NCBI GenBank assembly: GCA_949294335.1
Contig: CASFGO010000027.1
Coordinates: forward strand, 62,001 to 126,000
DNA from: an uncultured bacterium
GTDB lineage: Bacteria; Cyanobacteriota; Vampirovibrionia; Gastranaerophilales; Gastranaerophilaceae
DNA: 64,000 nucleotides
Reading direction: 5' to 3'
Shown: positions 28,049 to 35,825 of the stretch, piece by piece
How the letters are laid out: each line of letters begins with the position of its first letter
Numbering within the stretch: position 1 is the stretch's first letter
Notes under the pieces: model-generated
Seen by the model: the letters and a program-made list of their open reading frames with translations, nothing else
What the model was told of the DNA's origin: nothing
The model's database searches: none
Made by a program: the position numbers and the translations under genes

Positions 28049-28699
28049 TTAAACAGTCAAACTTTTACCTTTAAAAGTTTCAAATGGTGATTTTTTTTGT
28101 TTTGGCTTTGAAATATTATTAAGTTCAACACTATTTACAGATATTTGTTTATAAGAATATTTGTTATGACTAAATAATTCTTTTTTCTTTGCTTGACAAT
28201 CTGAAGCATACCTATTTCTTAGTATTGGAGTTAAGATATTACTTGATAATATTCCACCAAGAACAGCAGCTGATGTCCCCATGAAATTATTAAATGAATT
28301 AAATTGTTTTTCTAATTCCGATGAAAAATAAGGAAGTTTTTTAATATCAAAATCGATAAGGCCAAGTTTTTTTATATCACCATGCTTTCTAATTGGTCTT
28401 TTTATTGCAAAAGTAGTAACTTTACCAGTTTTTACTAATTTTGATGCCATTTTTTTTAATGGAGTTGTTATTATAAAGAATGAACCAATATTTATAGCTG
28501 CATCACCTATTTCTTGATGAATCATAAAATTCTTCTGTTCTTTTGTATATTTTGAGTTTCTTAAAATCCCTAATATTTGAGCACTCGATGAAGCAACCCA
28601 ACCTGCAATAGTAGTCCAAATTAAAACAGAACCAATATCTTTTGACCACTTATCAAAAATAAAATCTGTAACTTTTTTCACCTGAATAGGAATCTTCAT
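28049..28699 (-). CDS. Hypothetical membrane protein, 216 residues
   Basis: Not recognised. Several moderately hydrophobic segments (IGSVLIWTTIAGWVASSSAQILGIL, AAINIGSFFIITTP, GTSAAVLGGILSSNILTPIL) alternate with Lys-rich stretches, so two to four membrane helices are likely. Its ATG overlaps the stop of the upstream 206-residue gene by 4 bp (ATGA), so the two are made together and may interact. Confidence 0.6.
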   Translation of the reverse strand: MKIPIQVKKVTDFIFDKWSKDIGSVLIWTTIAGWVASSSAQILGILRNSKYTKEQKNFMIHQEIGDAAINIGSFFIITTPLKKMASKLVKTGKVTTFAIKRPIRKHGDIKKLGLIDFDIKKLPYFSSELEKQFNSFNNFMGTSAAVLGGILSSNILTPILRNRYASDCQAKKKELFSHNKYSYKQISVNSVELNNISKPKQKKSPFETFKGKSLTV

Positions 28700-29316
28700 G
28701 ATAGACCTCCAGATGATAGATTAAATTTATCTTTTATTCGGTCTTTGGCAGGAGTAATATATTTATTTGTATTAGTTGAAGAATCAGCATTTCCCATTTG
28801 AACTTTCTTTTTTGCATCTCTTTTATTTAAATAATTTGATATTCTAGTTGTTAATGGAACATCAAAGAGAATGTTTGTACCAATCATTACAAACATAGCT
28901 ATAAGAGTTGCAGCAACAGTACGATAATTCCTTAACCTATTTTTTTGTAAATGAGGAGAGACCTTAGAAGACCCTCTTGGAGTAAGAAAATTATCCCACC
29001 TATCAATAGATATATCTTCAGAAGTAGTTTTTTGAATTAACTTATAAACCCCACTTCTTACAATACACCCCACTGCTGTACCAGCAATAATTTTCCCAAT
29101 TGTACGGTTTCTTGAAGTTCTAGCTGTTTCTTTATCTACTCTCTTATTATGTTCATCAATAAACGGCTGTGTAGCAATTGCAGTAGCTCCCATAATTAAT
29201 CTATTTTCAAATGGACGTCCCATATAATCCCCAATTTTATTGAGGATTTTAAGTCGATCTTTATTATTGACCGACATATTTGGAATCATGTCAAATAATC
29301 TTTGAGAGATTTTCAT
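28696..29316 (-). CDS. Hypothetical membrane protein, 206 residues
   Basis: Not recognised. Putative membrane helices are at IGKIIAGTAVGCIVRSGVY (about residue 75) and TVAATLIAMFVMIGTNILFDV (about residue 140); the rest is basic. It is the first gene of a coupled pair with the 216-residue membrane protein. Similar small helical membrane proteins occur at 43963-44607, suggesting a lineage-specific group. It is divergent from the glucokinase gene. Confidence 0.6.
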   Translation of the reverse strand: MKISQRLFDMIPNMSVNNKDRLKILNKIGDYMGRPFENRLIMGATAIATQPFIDEHNKRVDKETARTSRNRTIGKIIAGTAVGCIVRSGVYKLIQKTTSEDISIDRWDNFLTPRGSSKVSPHLQKNRLRNYRTVAATLIAMFVMIGTNILFDVPLTTRISNYLNKRDAKKKVQMGNADSSTNTNKYITPAKDRIKDKFNLSSGGLS

Positions 29317-29492
29317 TGTCTACACACTTTTACGTAAAAATACACACAAATATACTATAGTACTTATACAAACACACTTTAAGATTAGAAATTGCATAAC
29401 TTATACTAAAATTTTACATTTATTAATACTTTACCAAGATATTTGTTTAATATAAAATTAAATAGCTAAGATTATTTAATAGAAGGAGATTT

Positions 29493-30443
29493 ATGATGGG
29501 TAACAGAATTGGAATTGATGTAGGTGGAACAAATGTTAAAATTGCATTAGTCAATGAAAAAGGTAATATCATATATTCAAATTCAATCCCTACAAGAGCT
29601 GAAATGGGGTATGAATACACTATTAATAATATGAAAGAAGCTATTTCTGAATTAATCAAAGAAACTAAATCTGATGCTAAAAATATTGAAGGCATTGGAT
29701 TTGGATTTCCTGGACAAATTGATTATCAAAAAGGTATAGTAAGATTAGCCCCTAATATCCCTGGTTGGGTAGAAGTTCCAATTGCTGAAATTATAGAAAA
29801 AGAATTTGGAATCCCTACTAGAGTTGATAATGATGTTAGATGTGCAGCATTAGGAGAACTTAACTATGGTGCGGGAATCGGTTGTGAAAACTTAATCTGC
29901 ATAACCGTTGGTACTGGTATTGGTTCAGGGCTTATTATTAATGGTAAACTTGTCCGTGGGGCAAGTAATGCTGCTGGAGAAATAGGTCACATAAAACTAG
30001 AAATGAATGGAGGACCACTTTGCGGATGTGGAGATAGAGGCTGTTTAGAAGCTTTCGCATCAGGTCCAAGTATTGTTGCTATGGCTGAAGAATATATTAA
30101 AGGTGGAAAATCTACTAAATATAGAGAACTTGCAAATCCAGATATCACACCATATATTGTTTCAGAAGCTGCAAAACAAGGAGATCCTGTTGCTAAAAGA
30201 ATATTTACTATTATGGGTGAATATATTGGAATAGGACTTGCAAGCGTTGTTAACTTACTTAATCCTGAAAAAATAATTATTGGTGGTGGCGTTGCCGCTG
30301 CTGGAGATTTATTATTAAATCCTATAAAAGAAAATCTAATTAAAAGAGCAATGCCTATAGCAGGTGCAGCTGTTGAAATTGTTCCTGCTCAATTAGGAAA
30401 TACAGCAGGAGTTATAGGAGCTAGCTTATTAATTAAGTCTTAA
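29493..30443 (+). CDS. ROK-family glucokinase
   Basis: 316 residues. The N-terminal ATP site GIDVGGTNVKIALV, the sugar-binding DNDVRCAALGELNYGAG with catalytic Asp, the ROK signature with zinc-binding CGCGDRGCLEAFASG, and the GHIKL segment are all present. It phosphorylates glucose or another hexose to start glycolysis. MMGNR gives two possible ATGs; the GAAGGAGAT ribosome site sits 2-10 nt upstream. A terminator separates it from rqcP. Confidence 0.9.
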   Translation: MMGNRIGIDVGGTNVKIALVNEKGNIIYSNSIPTRAEMGYEYTINNMKEAISELIKETKSDAKNIEGIGFGFPGQIDYQKGIVRLAPNIPGWVEVPIAEIIEKEFGIPTRVDNDVRCAALGELNYGAGIGCENLICITVGTGIGSGLIINGKLVRGASNAAGEIGHIKLEMNGGPLCGCGDRGCLEAFASGPSIVAMAEEYIKGGKSTKYRELANPDITPYIVSEAAKQGDPVAKRIFTIMGEYIGIGLASVVNLLNPEKIIIGGGVAAAGDLLLNPIKENLIKRAMPIAGAAVEIVPAQLGNTAGVIGASLLIKS

Positions 30444-30462
30444 TTAAATTAAAAGCTATTTT

Positions 30463-30497
30463 AAAAAACGCAGATTAAATAATAATCTGCGTTTTTT
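30463..30497 (+). terminator. Rho-independent terminator after the ROK kinase
   Basis: CGCAGATTA (30469-30477), loop AATAA, TAATCTGCG (30483-30491) flanked by A6 and T6 runs: a perfect stem ending in TTTTTT. Confidence 0.88.
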
Positions 30498-30515
30498 ATA
30501 TGATAAAATAGAAGT

Positions 30516-30770
30516 ATGAGATTAGATAAATTTTTAAAAGTTTCAAGATTAATAAAAAGAAGAACAGTCGCAAACTCTGTTTCTGAAATGGGCAAAGTTT
30601 ATGTTAATGGAAATATTGCAAAACCTGCAAAACAACTTAAAGTTGGTGATATTATAAAAATTGAATACACCAATAAAACTATATGTGTTAAAGTTCTCAC
30701 CATTCCTAACGGGAACGTTAGTATTCAAGAATCAGCTACATTATTTGAAGAACTATCTTCCAACATTTGA
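30516..30770 (+). CDS. rqcP: S4-domain ribosome quality-control protein RqcP (YabO/HslR family)
   Basis: 84 residues forming an S4 RNA-binding domain: MRLDKFLKVSRLIKRRTVAN, GKVYVNGNIAKPAKQLKVGDIIKIEY. RqcP works with RqcH on stalled large ribosomal subunits, adding alanine tails; HslR-type relatives respond to heat shock. The length fits RqcP. Its 3' end overlaps the opposing Tic20-like gene by 18 bp. Confidence 0.85.
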   Translation: MRLDKFLKVSRLIKRRTVANSVSEMGKVYVNGNIAKPAKQLKVGDIIKIEYTNKTICVKVLTIPNGNVSIQESATLFEELSSNI

Positions 30771-31163
30771 ATCAATTATATTTGAAATCCAAGGGATATA
30801 GCTGTACTTACCTTGTAAGGATGTAAAGACTAAATAAACCATTATTGCTAATATAACAAGACTTGATATTGATAATCCTACAATAATTGGTGCAGTAAAG
30901 AAAAATAAAATCTTATAAACTAACATATTTATAAATGGTATTACTCCTAAAATACTTACTATAAAGCTTACAAATATATTGAATAAAAATAAAGCCATTA
31001 TCAAAAAGAAAGATTGAAATATATGATATTTTAAAAATGGTCTTAAGTTATTTTTCGTTATTGCACAAAATATTAACCAAACAAAACCAACCATACCCAT
31101 GCTTAAGTATGTTGTAGCAGCTATTAATCTTTCTATAACATATGGTTTATTAGAATTCTTCAA
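30753..31163 (-). CDS. Tic20-like four-helix membrane protein
   Basis: 136 residues with about four hydrophobic helices. The start RLIAATTYLSMGMVGF, the PFLKYHIFQSFFLI segment and the ending YSYIPWISNIIDSNVGR follow the pattern of Tic20-family proteins of cyanobacteria and plastids (RxxAxxxYxxP, YxxFxxxQxxL, xIPxIxxxxxxxV). Plastid Tic20 is a core part of the inner-envelope protein import machinery; the bacterial role is unknown. It ends the rpiB-rsfS-TPR operon and overlaps the TPR gene by 14 bp. The family call is by pattern and moderately sure. Confidence 0.55.
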   Translation of the reverse strand: MKNSNKPYVIERLIAATTYLSMGMVGFVWLIFCAITKNNLRPFLKYHIFQSFFLIMALFLFNIFVSFIVSILGVIPFINMLVYKILFFFTAPIIVGLSISSLVILAIMVYLVFTSLQGKYSYIPWISNIIDSNVGR

Positions 31164-32223
31164 TTATTTCATCCTTTCTTAAATCAGAAATATAATCTTC
31201 AAGAACTTGTATATACACTAATTTAAATTCATCATTTTCAGGACGTAACCCAACAGCAGCTTTATATGAATAAATAGAACGTTCTACTTCATTATTCATA
31301 TAATAAGTATTAGCAATTAAGATATATAAATCCGGATCTAACTTAGAAATTCTTAATGCTGCCTTATATTGTTTTTCAGCATCTTCAAAGTTTCTTAAGT
31401 TTGAGTACATATTACCTAATAAAATATATGCTTTCGCATCTTGAGGATTAAGCTCAATAGCTTTTTTATACAATTCAATAGCATCATCATATCTTTTAAA
31501 GTCTGATTTAGAAATTGCATAACATATTATAGCTCTATAATAACTATCACCTTCAAGAGTCAATGCTAATTCAAAATACTTATTAGCCATTTCTTCTTTT
31601 TTTTGTAAAGATAACGTATTAGCTAAACAAAGAGCAACAGTTTGATTTGTAGGTTCAATTTCAAAAACTTTATGATAATATTCATAAGCTCCATCATAAT
31701 CATACAATTTAAAACATACATTACCCAAATCAACTAATGCCGTCAAATTTTGAGGATCTAATGATAAAGCTTTTTCATAATAAGCTTTTGCTTCAACAAA
31801 ATCATCAAAATCATGATATAAAAGAGCAATTGCATTATATATTTCAGGATCAGTAGATATAAAATCTAATGTTCTATTATACCAACGTAATGCTTTTGCA
31901 AAATTTTTCATTTCTGCATATGTATTAGCAAGATTATAATAAACCAAAGGATTACTTGGATTAACAGACATGGCTTTTTCGAAACATCTTAAAGCTTTTT
32001 TATATTCTGTCTGATGAAACCATATACTACCCATATTTAATAAAGCATCAATATCATTTGGTGCAAATGCAATTAAACTTTCATAAATTGAAATAACTTT
32101 ATCATATTCTTCTTGCATTGCATAATATTTTGCTAATTCATGGTAATTATCCACATTTTTTGGATCTTTAGCTAATGCTATTACTGTTTTTTGTATTGCT
32201 TGTTTAATTTCTTGTTCGTTCAT
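31150..32223 (-). CDS. TPR-repeat protein, 357 residues
   Basis: Almost the whole chain is about ten 34-residue TPR units, for example NMGSIWFHQTEYKKALRCFEKAMSVNPSNPLVYYNLANTYAEM with Asn-Pro at unit ends. Such proteins are binding scaffolds. There is no signal peptide or enzyme domain. It is encoded 50 bp after rsfS and coupled to the Tic20-like gene, so it could be a partner of that membrane protein (inference). Confidence 0.88.
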   Translation of the reverse strand: MNEQEIKQAIQKTVIALAKDPKNVDNYHELAKYYAMQEEYDKVISIYESLIAFAPNDIDALLNMGSIWFHQTEYKKALRCFEKAMSVNPSNPLVYYNLANTYAEMKNFAKALRWYNRTLDFISTDPEIYNAIALLYHDFDDFVEAKAYYEKALSLDPQNLTALVDLGNVCFKLYDYDGAYEYYHKVFEIEPTNQTVALCLANTLSLQKKEEMANKYFELALTLEGDSYYRAIICYAISKSDFKRYDDAIELYKKAIELNPQDAKAYILLGNMYSNLRNFEDAEKQYKAALRISKLDPDLYILIANTYYMNNEVERSIYSYKAAVGLRPENDEFKLVYIQVLEDYISDLRKDEIIEEF

Positions 32224-32273
32224 AATTTGATTCTACCGTATTATCCTATTTTCGTAAAGTTCTTATTATTTTG

Positions 32274-32678
32274 TTACTTATTATTATTTTCATACTCAGA
32301 ATACTCTAGAGATTCTTTCAACCACTCTTCCTCAGAAACACTATATGAATGGTTCCAGAATTTTTCAATTGCATATGTTTCTCGTTCTTCTTTTTGTAAC
32401 ACATGAACAACTACTGCCCCATAATCTAATAAATTCCATTTGTTTCTTGTATCTTGTTCTATACGTAAAGGTAATGTAGAAAAATAATCTTTTATTTTAA
32501 GCTTAACTGCTTCTGTTAAAGCTTTCACCTGAGTACTAACATCGCCTGAACAAATAACAAAATAATCCGCAAAAGAAGATACATGACTAATATTTAATAT
32601 TGTAATATCTTTCCCTAATTTTTCATCTAATACTCTTGCAATAACACAAGCAAATTTTAAAGAAGAAATATTTTCCAT
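32274..32678 (-). CDS. rsfS: Ribosomal silencing factor RsfS
   Basis: 134 residues with the family core: LDEKLGKDITILNISHVSSFADYFVICSG, then QVKALTEAVKLKIKD and WNLLDYGAVVVHVLQKEERETYAIEKFW. RsfS binds ribosomal protein L14 and blocks subunit joining when nutrients are low. It follows rpiB after 3 bp. Its C-terminus is about 15 residues longer than usual and acidic. Confidence 0.95.
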   Translation of the reverse strand: MENISSLKFACVIARVLDEKLGKDITILNISHVSSFADYFVICSGDVSTQVKALTEAVKLKIKDYFSTLPLRIEQDTRNKWNLLDYGAVVVHVLQKEERETYAIEKFWNHSYSVSEEEWLKESLEYSEYENNNK

Positions 32679-32681
32679 TAA

Positions 32682-33125
32682 TTACCTCTTTGAATCTAAC
32701 TCATTTATCATATCAACTCTTCTTTGATGTCTTCCACCTTCAAAAGAAGCATTTAACCATTCATCAACAATATCAAGCCCAAGTCCTAAACCAGTAATTC
32801 TTTCTCCAAGACATAAGACATTTGAATCATTATGTTGACGAGTTAATCTTGCTGAATAAGTATCTGTACAATGAGCAGCCCTTATACCTTTTACCTTGTT
32901 AGCATAAATAGACATGCCAATACCGGTTCCACAAACTAATATTCCTAAATTATCGGGATTTTCAAGAACTTTTGTTGTTAATTCTTTGGCTATAACAGGA
33001 TAATCACATGACATAGCTGAATACGTTCCAACATCATCAATATCATATCCTTTATCCTTTAAATATTGTGAAATCTTATCTTTTAATAATAATCCACCAT
33101 GATCTGAACCAATTATTATTTTCAT
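32682..33125 (-). CDS. rpiB: Ribose-5-phosphate isomerase B
   Basis: 147 residues: IIIGSDHGGLLLKDKI, then LGILVCGTGIGMSIYANKVKGIRAAHCTD and NDSNVLCLGERI, with the catalytic Cys in CGTGIG. RpiB interconverts ribose-5-phosphate and ribulose-5-phosphate in the pentose phosphate pathway. It is the first gene of the rpiB-rsfS-TPR-Tic20-like operon. Confidence 0.95.
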   Translation of the reverse strand: MKIIIGSDHGGLLLKDKISQYLKDKGYDIDDVGTYSAMSCDYPVIAKELTTKVLENPDNLGILVCGTGIGMSIYANKVKGIRAAHCTDTYSARLTRQHNDSNVLCLGERITGLGLGLDIVDEWLNASFEGGRHQRRVDMINELDSKR

Positions 33126-33251
33126 TCAAATTTATCCTTATATTTTATTCTATTGTAACAAAAATTTAACATTTTACAAGATGTATTAAAGTTTTTGAAA
33201 AAAATGTCGATATTTAATTTGTCGTTAGGAGTTGGTTAGAGGATAAAGAAT

Positions 33252-33440
33252 ATGGATAAGTATTTTGATATTGATGAAATGATGATTGAGTATTCAGAGA
33301 TGACTGGATTTGATTTTAATTCTTCATCATTCAAAGAAATAAAGACTGAAGTTAGTAAATATGCAAAACAAGGATACACTTTCAAATATGGTAATTATGA
33401 CAGTTTAGATTTAGTACACGGTTTGATTGAAGGAGCTTAA
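33252..33440 (+). CDS. Hypothetical 62-residue acidic protein
   Basis: Not recognised. The sequence is MDKYFDIDEMMIEYSEMTGF followed by about 40 more residues, strongly acidic at first, with an aromatic-rich middle (YTFKYGNYDSLDLVHGL). An AGAGGATAAAGAAT purine tract precedes the ATG. A second small gene starts two bases after its stop (TAATAATG), so they form a bicistronic unit. Confidence 0.55.
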   Translation: MDKYFDIDEMMIEYSEMTGFDFNSSSFKEIKTEVSKYAKQGYTFKYGNYDSLDLVHGLIEGA

Positions 33441-33442
33441 TA

Positions 33443-33661
33443 ATGAATAAAGATAAAAGAGATTTTTTCAATGGATGTTTCCCTGGGAACTGGGTTGAAG
33501 CAGAAATAAAACAAGAAAAAAAAGAACAACAAAGAAAAGATGTAGCAACATTATTAGCAGAACTTGAAGAAATTAAAAATGGTTTTGAGAGAATCCAAGA
33601 AAAGCAAATCAGACTTCAAAACCTTATGAAATTTTATCGAGGCGAATTAGCAACTGAATAA
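33443..33661 (+). CDS. Hypothetical 72-residue coiled-coil protein
   Basis: Not recognised. The N-terminus MNKDKRDFFNGCFPGNWVE is followed by a highly charged heptad-rich helix (KQEKKEQQRKDVATLLAELE, then EEIKNGFERIQEKQIRLQNL). It is probably co-translated with the 62-residue acidic protein and may pair with it. Transcription from the opposite strand (bacteriohemerythrin) converges on it. Confidence 0.55.
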   Translation: MNKDKRDFFNGCFPGNWVEAEIKQEKKEQQRKDVATLLAELEEIKNGFERIQEKQIRLQNLMKFYRGELATE

Positions 33662-33720
33662 TGTCCAACTATAATACAGACTAACTATCACAAAAAAAGA
33701 ATCCAACTATCACGCTTTTA

Positions 33721-34128
33721 TTAATGTATTCCTTTTGAATTCAAAAATTCTGTGTACTCTTTATCAACAATCATTATATGGTTGGTAATCCAATTTTTTA
33801 AGAATACAGCAATTTCAAAATGAAGTGAAAATTTATCAGTTTTAAAATCATTACAGAACTGAGTCAATTTATTTATGAAATTTTCATGTAAATTTTTATG
33901 ATTAATAAAATCAGGATACTTGTTTTCTTTTAAACAAGCTTCTTCTTCTACAAGATGATGTTTTGAATAAGCAAGTAAGTTATTTAATATTTGAGCAACA
34001 GCAAATTTATCTTGCTTATCATTCATTGCAATATAAACATCATTTAGGATTTTAAGTAGTTGCATATGCTGTTCATTAAAACATCTAACCCCTACATCAT
34101 ATTTATCGTCCCACTCAAAAGATTTCAT
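33721..34128 (-). CDS. Bacteriohemerythrin
   Basis: 135 residues in a four-helix bundle with diiron ligands in order: NEQHMQLL (His), KHHLVEEEACL (His and Glu), NHKNLHENF (two His) and TNHIMIVDKEY (His and Asp). It starts with FEWDDKYDVGVRCFNEQH, the family's standard opening. It binds O2, so in a likely anaerobe it may store, sense or scavenge oxygen. It is a single-gene unit, transcribed away from tRNA-Ser. Confidence 0.93.
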   Translation of the reverse strand: MKSFEWDDKYDVGVRCFNEQHMQLLKILNDVYIAMNDKQDKFAVAQILNNLLAYSKHHLVEEEACLKENKYPDFINHKNLHENFINKLTQFCNDFKTDKFSLHFEIAVFLKNWITNHIMIVDKEYTEFLNSKGIH

Positions 34129-34180
34129 AACAAACTCCTATTGATTTTATACTTGATATTATAGCACTAAAAATAAAAGA

Positions 34181-34208
34181 TTTACAAATAGCGATAATTT
34201 TGTATAAT
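34181..34208 (+). promoter_or_regulatory. Sigma-70-type promoter of tRNA-Ser
   Basis: The -35 TTTACA (34181-34186), a 16-nt spacer, and -10 TATAAT (34203-34208) end 8 nt before the tRNA 5' end, as expected for a tRNA promoter with a very short leader. Confidence 0.75.
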
Positions 34209-34216
34209 CAAAATAT

Positions 34217-34303
34217 GGAGAGGTGTCCGAGTGGTTTAAGGTGCAAACCTGGAACGTTTGTGTGAGGGAAACTTCACCGCGGGTTCGAATCCCGCCTTCT
34301 CCG
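34217..34303 (+). tRNA. tRNA-Ser (anticodon GGA)
   Basis: A class II cloverleaf: acceptor GGAGAGG/CTTCTCC (one G-U pair), D-arm TCCGAGTGGTTTAAGG, anticodon loop CTGGAAC (GGA) on stem CAAAC/GTTTG, a long variable arm (TGTGAGGGAAACTTCACC), and T-arm GGGTTCGAATCCC. The discriminator is G and CCA is not encoded. A T6 run directly follows (34304-34309). It reads UCC/UCU codons. Confidence 0.95.
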
Positions 34304-34350
34304 TTTTTTATTTTTCATAATTAATCAACAGAAGGGATAAGAACCACAAA

Positions 34351-34380
34351 ATGTTAGCTTTGTTATCTGCAAACTAACAT
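34351..34380 (+). promoter_or_regulatory. Hairpin in the gdhA upstream region
   Basis: ATGTTAG (34351-34357) pairs with CTAACAT (34374-34380), and TTTG/CAAA continue the stem after a one-base bulge. No T-run follows, so it is not a simple terminator. It lies about 95 bp before gdhA, where an operator or 5' leader element could act. Confidence 0.3.
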
Positions 34381-34474
34381 ATAAAGATTATATTAAGTCT
34401 TATAAAATTTTATTGAAATTCAATTTCTATCGTTGTATAAAAAAAAAGAAATATTTTTATAAAGGGAAATGAAC

Positions 34475-35824
34475 ATGAATAAGTACTTAGAAAGAGTTTT
34501 AATTGATACAGAAAAGAAAAACCCACAAGAAGCTGAATACTTACAAGCTGTAAAAGAAGTTCTTGAGTCATTAGAACCTGTAATTGATGCACATGATGAT
34601 TATGAAAAAAATGCATTTTTAGAAAGAATGGTTGAACCTGAAAGAATTATAACTTTTAGAGTTCCTTGGATGGATGATAATGGACAAGTACATGTCAACA
34701 GAGGGTATAGAGTACAATTCAGTTCATTACTTGGACCATATAAAGGCGGATTAAGATTTCACCCAAGTGTAAACCAAAGTATTATGAAGTTTCTAGGGTT
34801 TGAGCAAATATTTAAAAATGCCTTAACCGGACTTCCTATTGGAGGTGGTAAAGGTGGTAGTGATTTCAACCCTAAAGGTAAATCAGACAACGAAATCATG
34901 AGATTTTGTCAAAGCTTTATGACTGAATTATATAGACACATCGGTCAAGACGTAGATGTTCCTGCTGGAGATATTGGAGTAGGAGCAAGAGAAATCGGCT
35001 ATTTATTCGGACAATACAAAAGAATAAGAGATGCTTTTGAAGGTGGAGTTTTAACAGGTAAAGAAATAGTTTATGGAGGTTCACTAGCAAGAAAGGAAGC
35101 AACAGGATATGGATTAATATTCTTTATGAGAGAGATGCTAAAAGCACACCAAAATTCATTACAAGGTAAAACTGTTATTATTTCAGGATCTGGGAATGTT
35201 GCAATTTATGCTTGCGAAAAAGCTATGGAATACGGTGCAAAAGTTGTTGCAATGAGTGATTCAAATGGTTGTATCTATGATAAAAATGGAATTGATTTAG
35301 ACCTCATCAAGCAAATCAAAGAAGTTGAAAGAGGCAGAATCAAAGAATACTTAAGAGAACACAAAGATGCTCAATACATAGAAACTACTAACGAAGATTT
35401 CCCTGTATGGACAATAAAAGCAGATATTGCTTTACCTTGTGCAACACAAAATGAAGTTACTTTAAACTCCGCTAAAAAACTTGTAGAAAATGGAGTAATT
35501 GCTATTGGAGAAGGTGCAAATATGCCTTGTACAGCAGAAGCGACTGAATATTTCTTAAAACATAATGTATTAGTTGCACCTGCTAAAGCAGCAAATGCAG
35601 GAGGAGTTGCAACATCTGCTATAGAAATGTCTCAAAATAGTATGAGATTTTCATATACATTCGAAGAAGTTGAATCAAAACTTAATCAAATAATGATAAA
35701 CATATTTGAATCGTGCAAAAATGCATCAGACAAATACGGATGTAGTGGAAATTATGTTGCAGGTGCAAATATTGCAGCATTCCAAAAACTTGCTAAAGCT
35801 ATGAGAGCACAAGGAATAGTATAA
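34475..35824 (+). CDS. gdhA: NADP-type glutamate dehydrogenase
   Basis: About 449 residues. The catalytic lysine region GGLRFHPSV, then LPIGGGKGGSDFNPKGKSDNEIMRFCQSFM, DVPAGDIGVGAREIGYLFG and the Rossmann segment VIISGSGNVAIYACEKAMEYGAKV are all typical of the hexameric small GDH. It interconverts 2-oxoglutarate, ammonia and glutamate. I prefer ATG 34475 to 34469: AAAGGG at 34461-34466 gives a normal 8-nt spacing to 34475 but only 2 nt to 34469. The LdpA-like gene starts one base after its stop. Confidence 0.95.
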   Translation: MNKYLERVLIDTEKKNPQEAEYLQAVKEVLESLEPVIDAHDDYEKNAFLERMVEPERIITFRVPWMDDNGQVHVNRGYRVQFSSLLGPYKGGLRFHPSVNQSIMKFLGFEQIFKNALTGLPIGGGKGGSDFNPKGKSDNEIMRFCQSFMTELYRHIGQDVDVPAGDIGVGAREIGYLFGQYKRIRDAFEGGVLTGKEIVYGGSLARKEATGYGLIFFMREMLKAHQNSLQGKTVIISGSGNVAIYACEKAMEYGAKVVAMSDSNGCIYDKNGIDLDLIKQIKEVERGRIKEYLREHKDAQYIETTNEDFPVWTIKADIALPCATQNEVTLNSAKKLVENGVIAIGEGANMPCTAEATEYFLKHNVLVAPAKAANAGGVATSAIEMSQNSMRFSYTFEEVESKLNQIMINIFESCKNASDKYGCSGNYVAGANIAAFQKLAKAMRAQGIV

Positions 35825-35825
35825 T

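Noticed and set aside
29328-29339. Palindrome TTTTACGTAAAA in the region between a hypothetical membrane gene and the ROK kinase
   Set aside because: A 12-bp AT-rich palindrome is expected by chance in DNA of this composition and nothing else supports a site.
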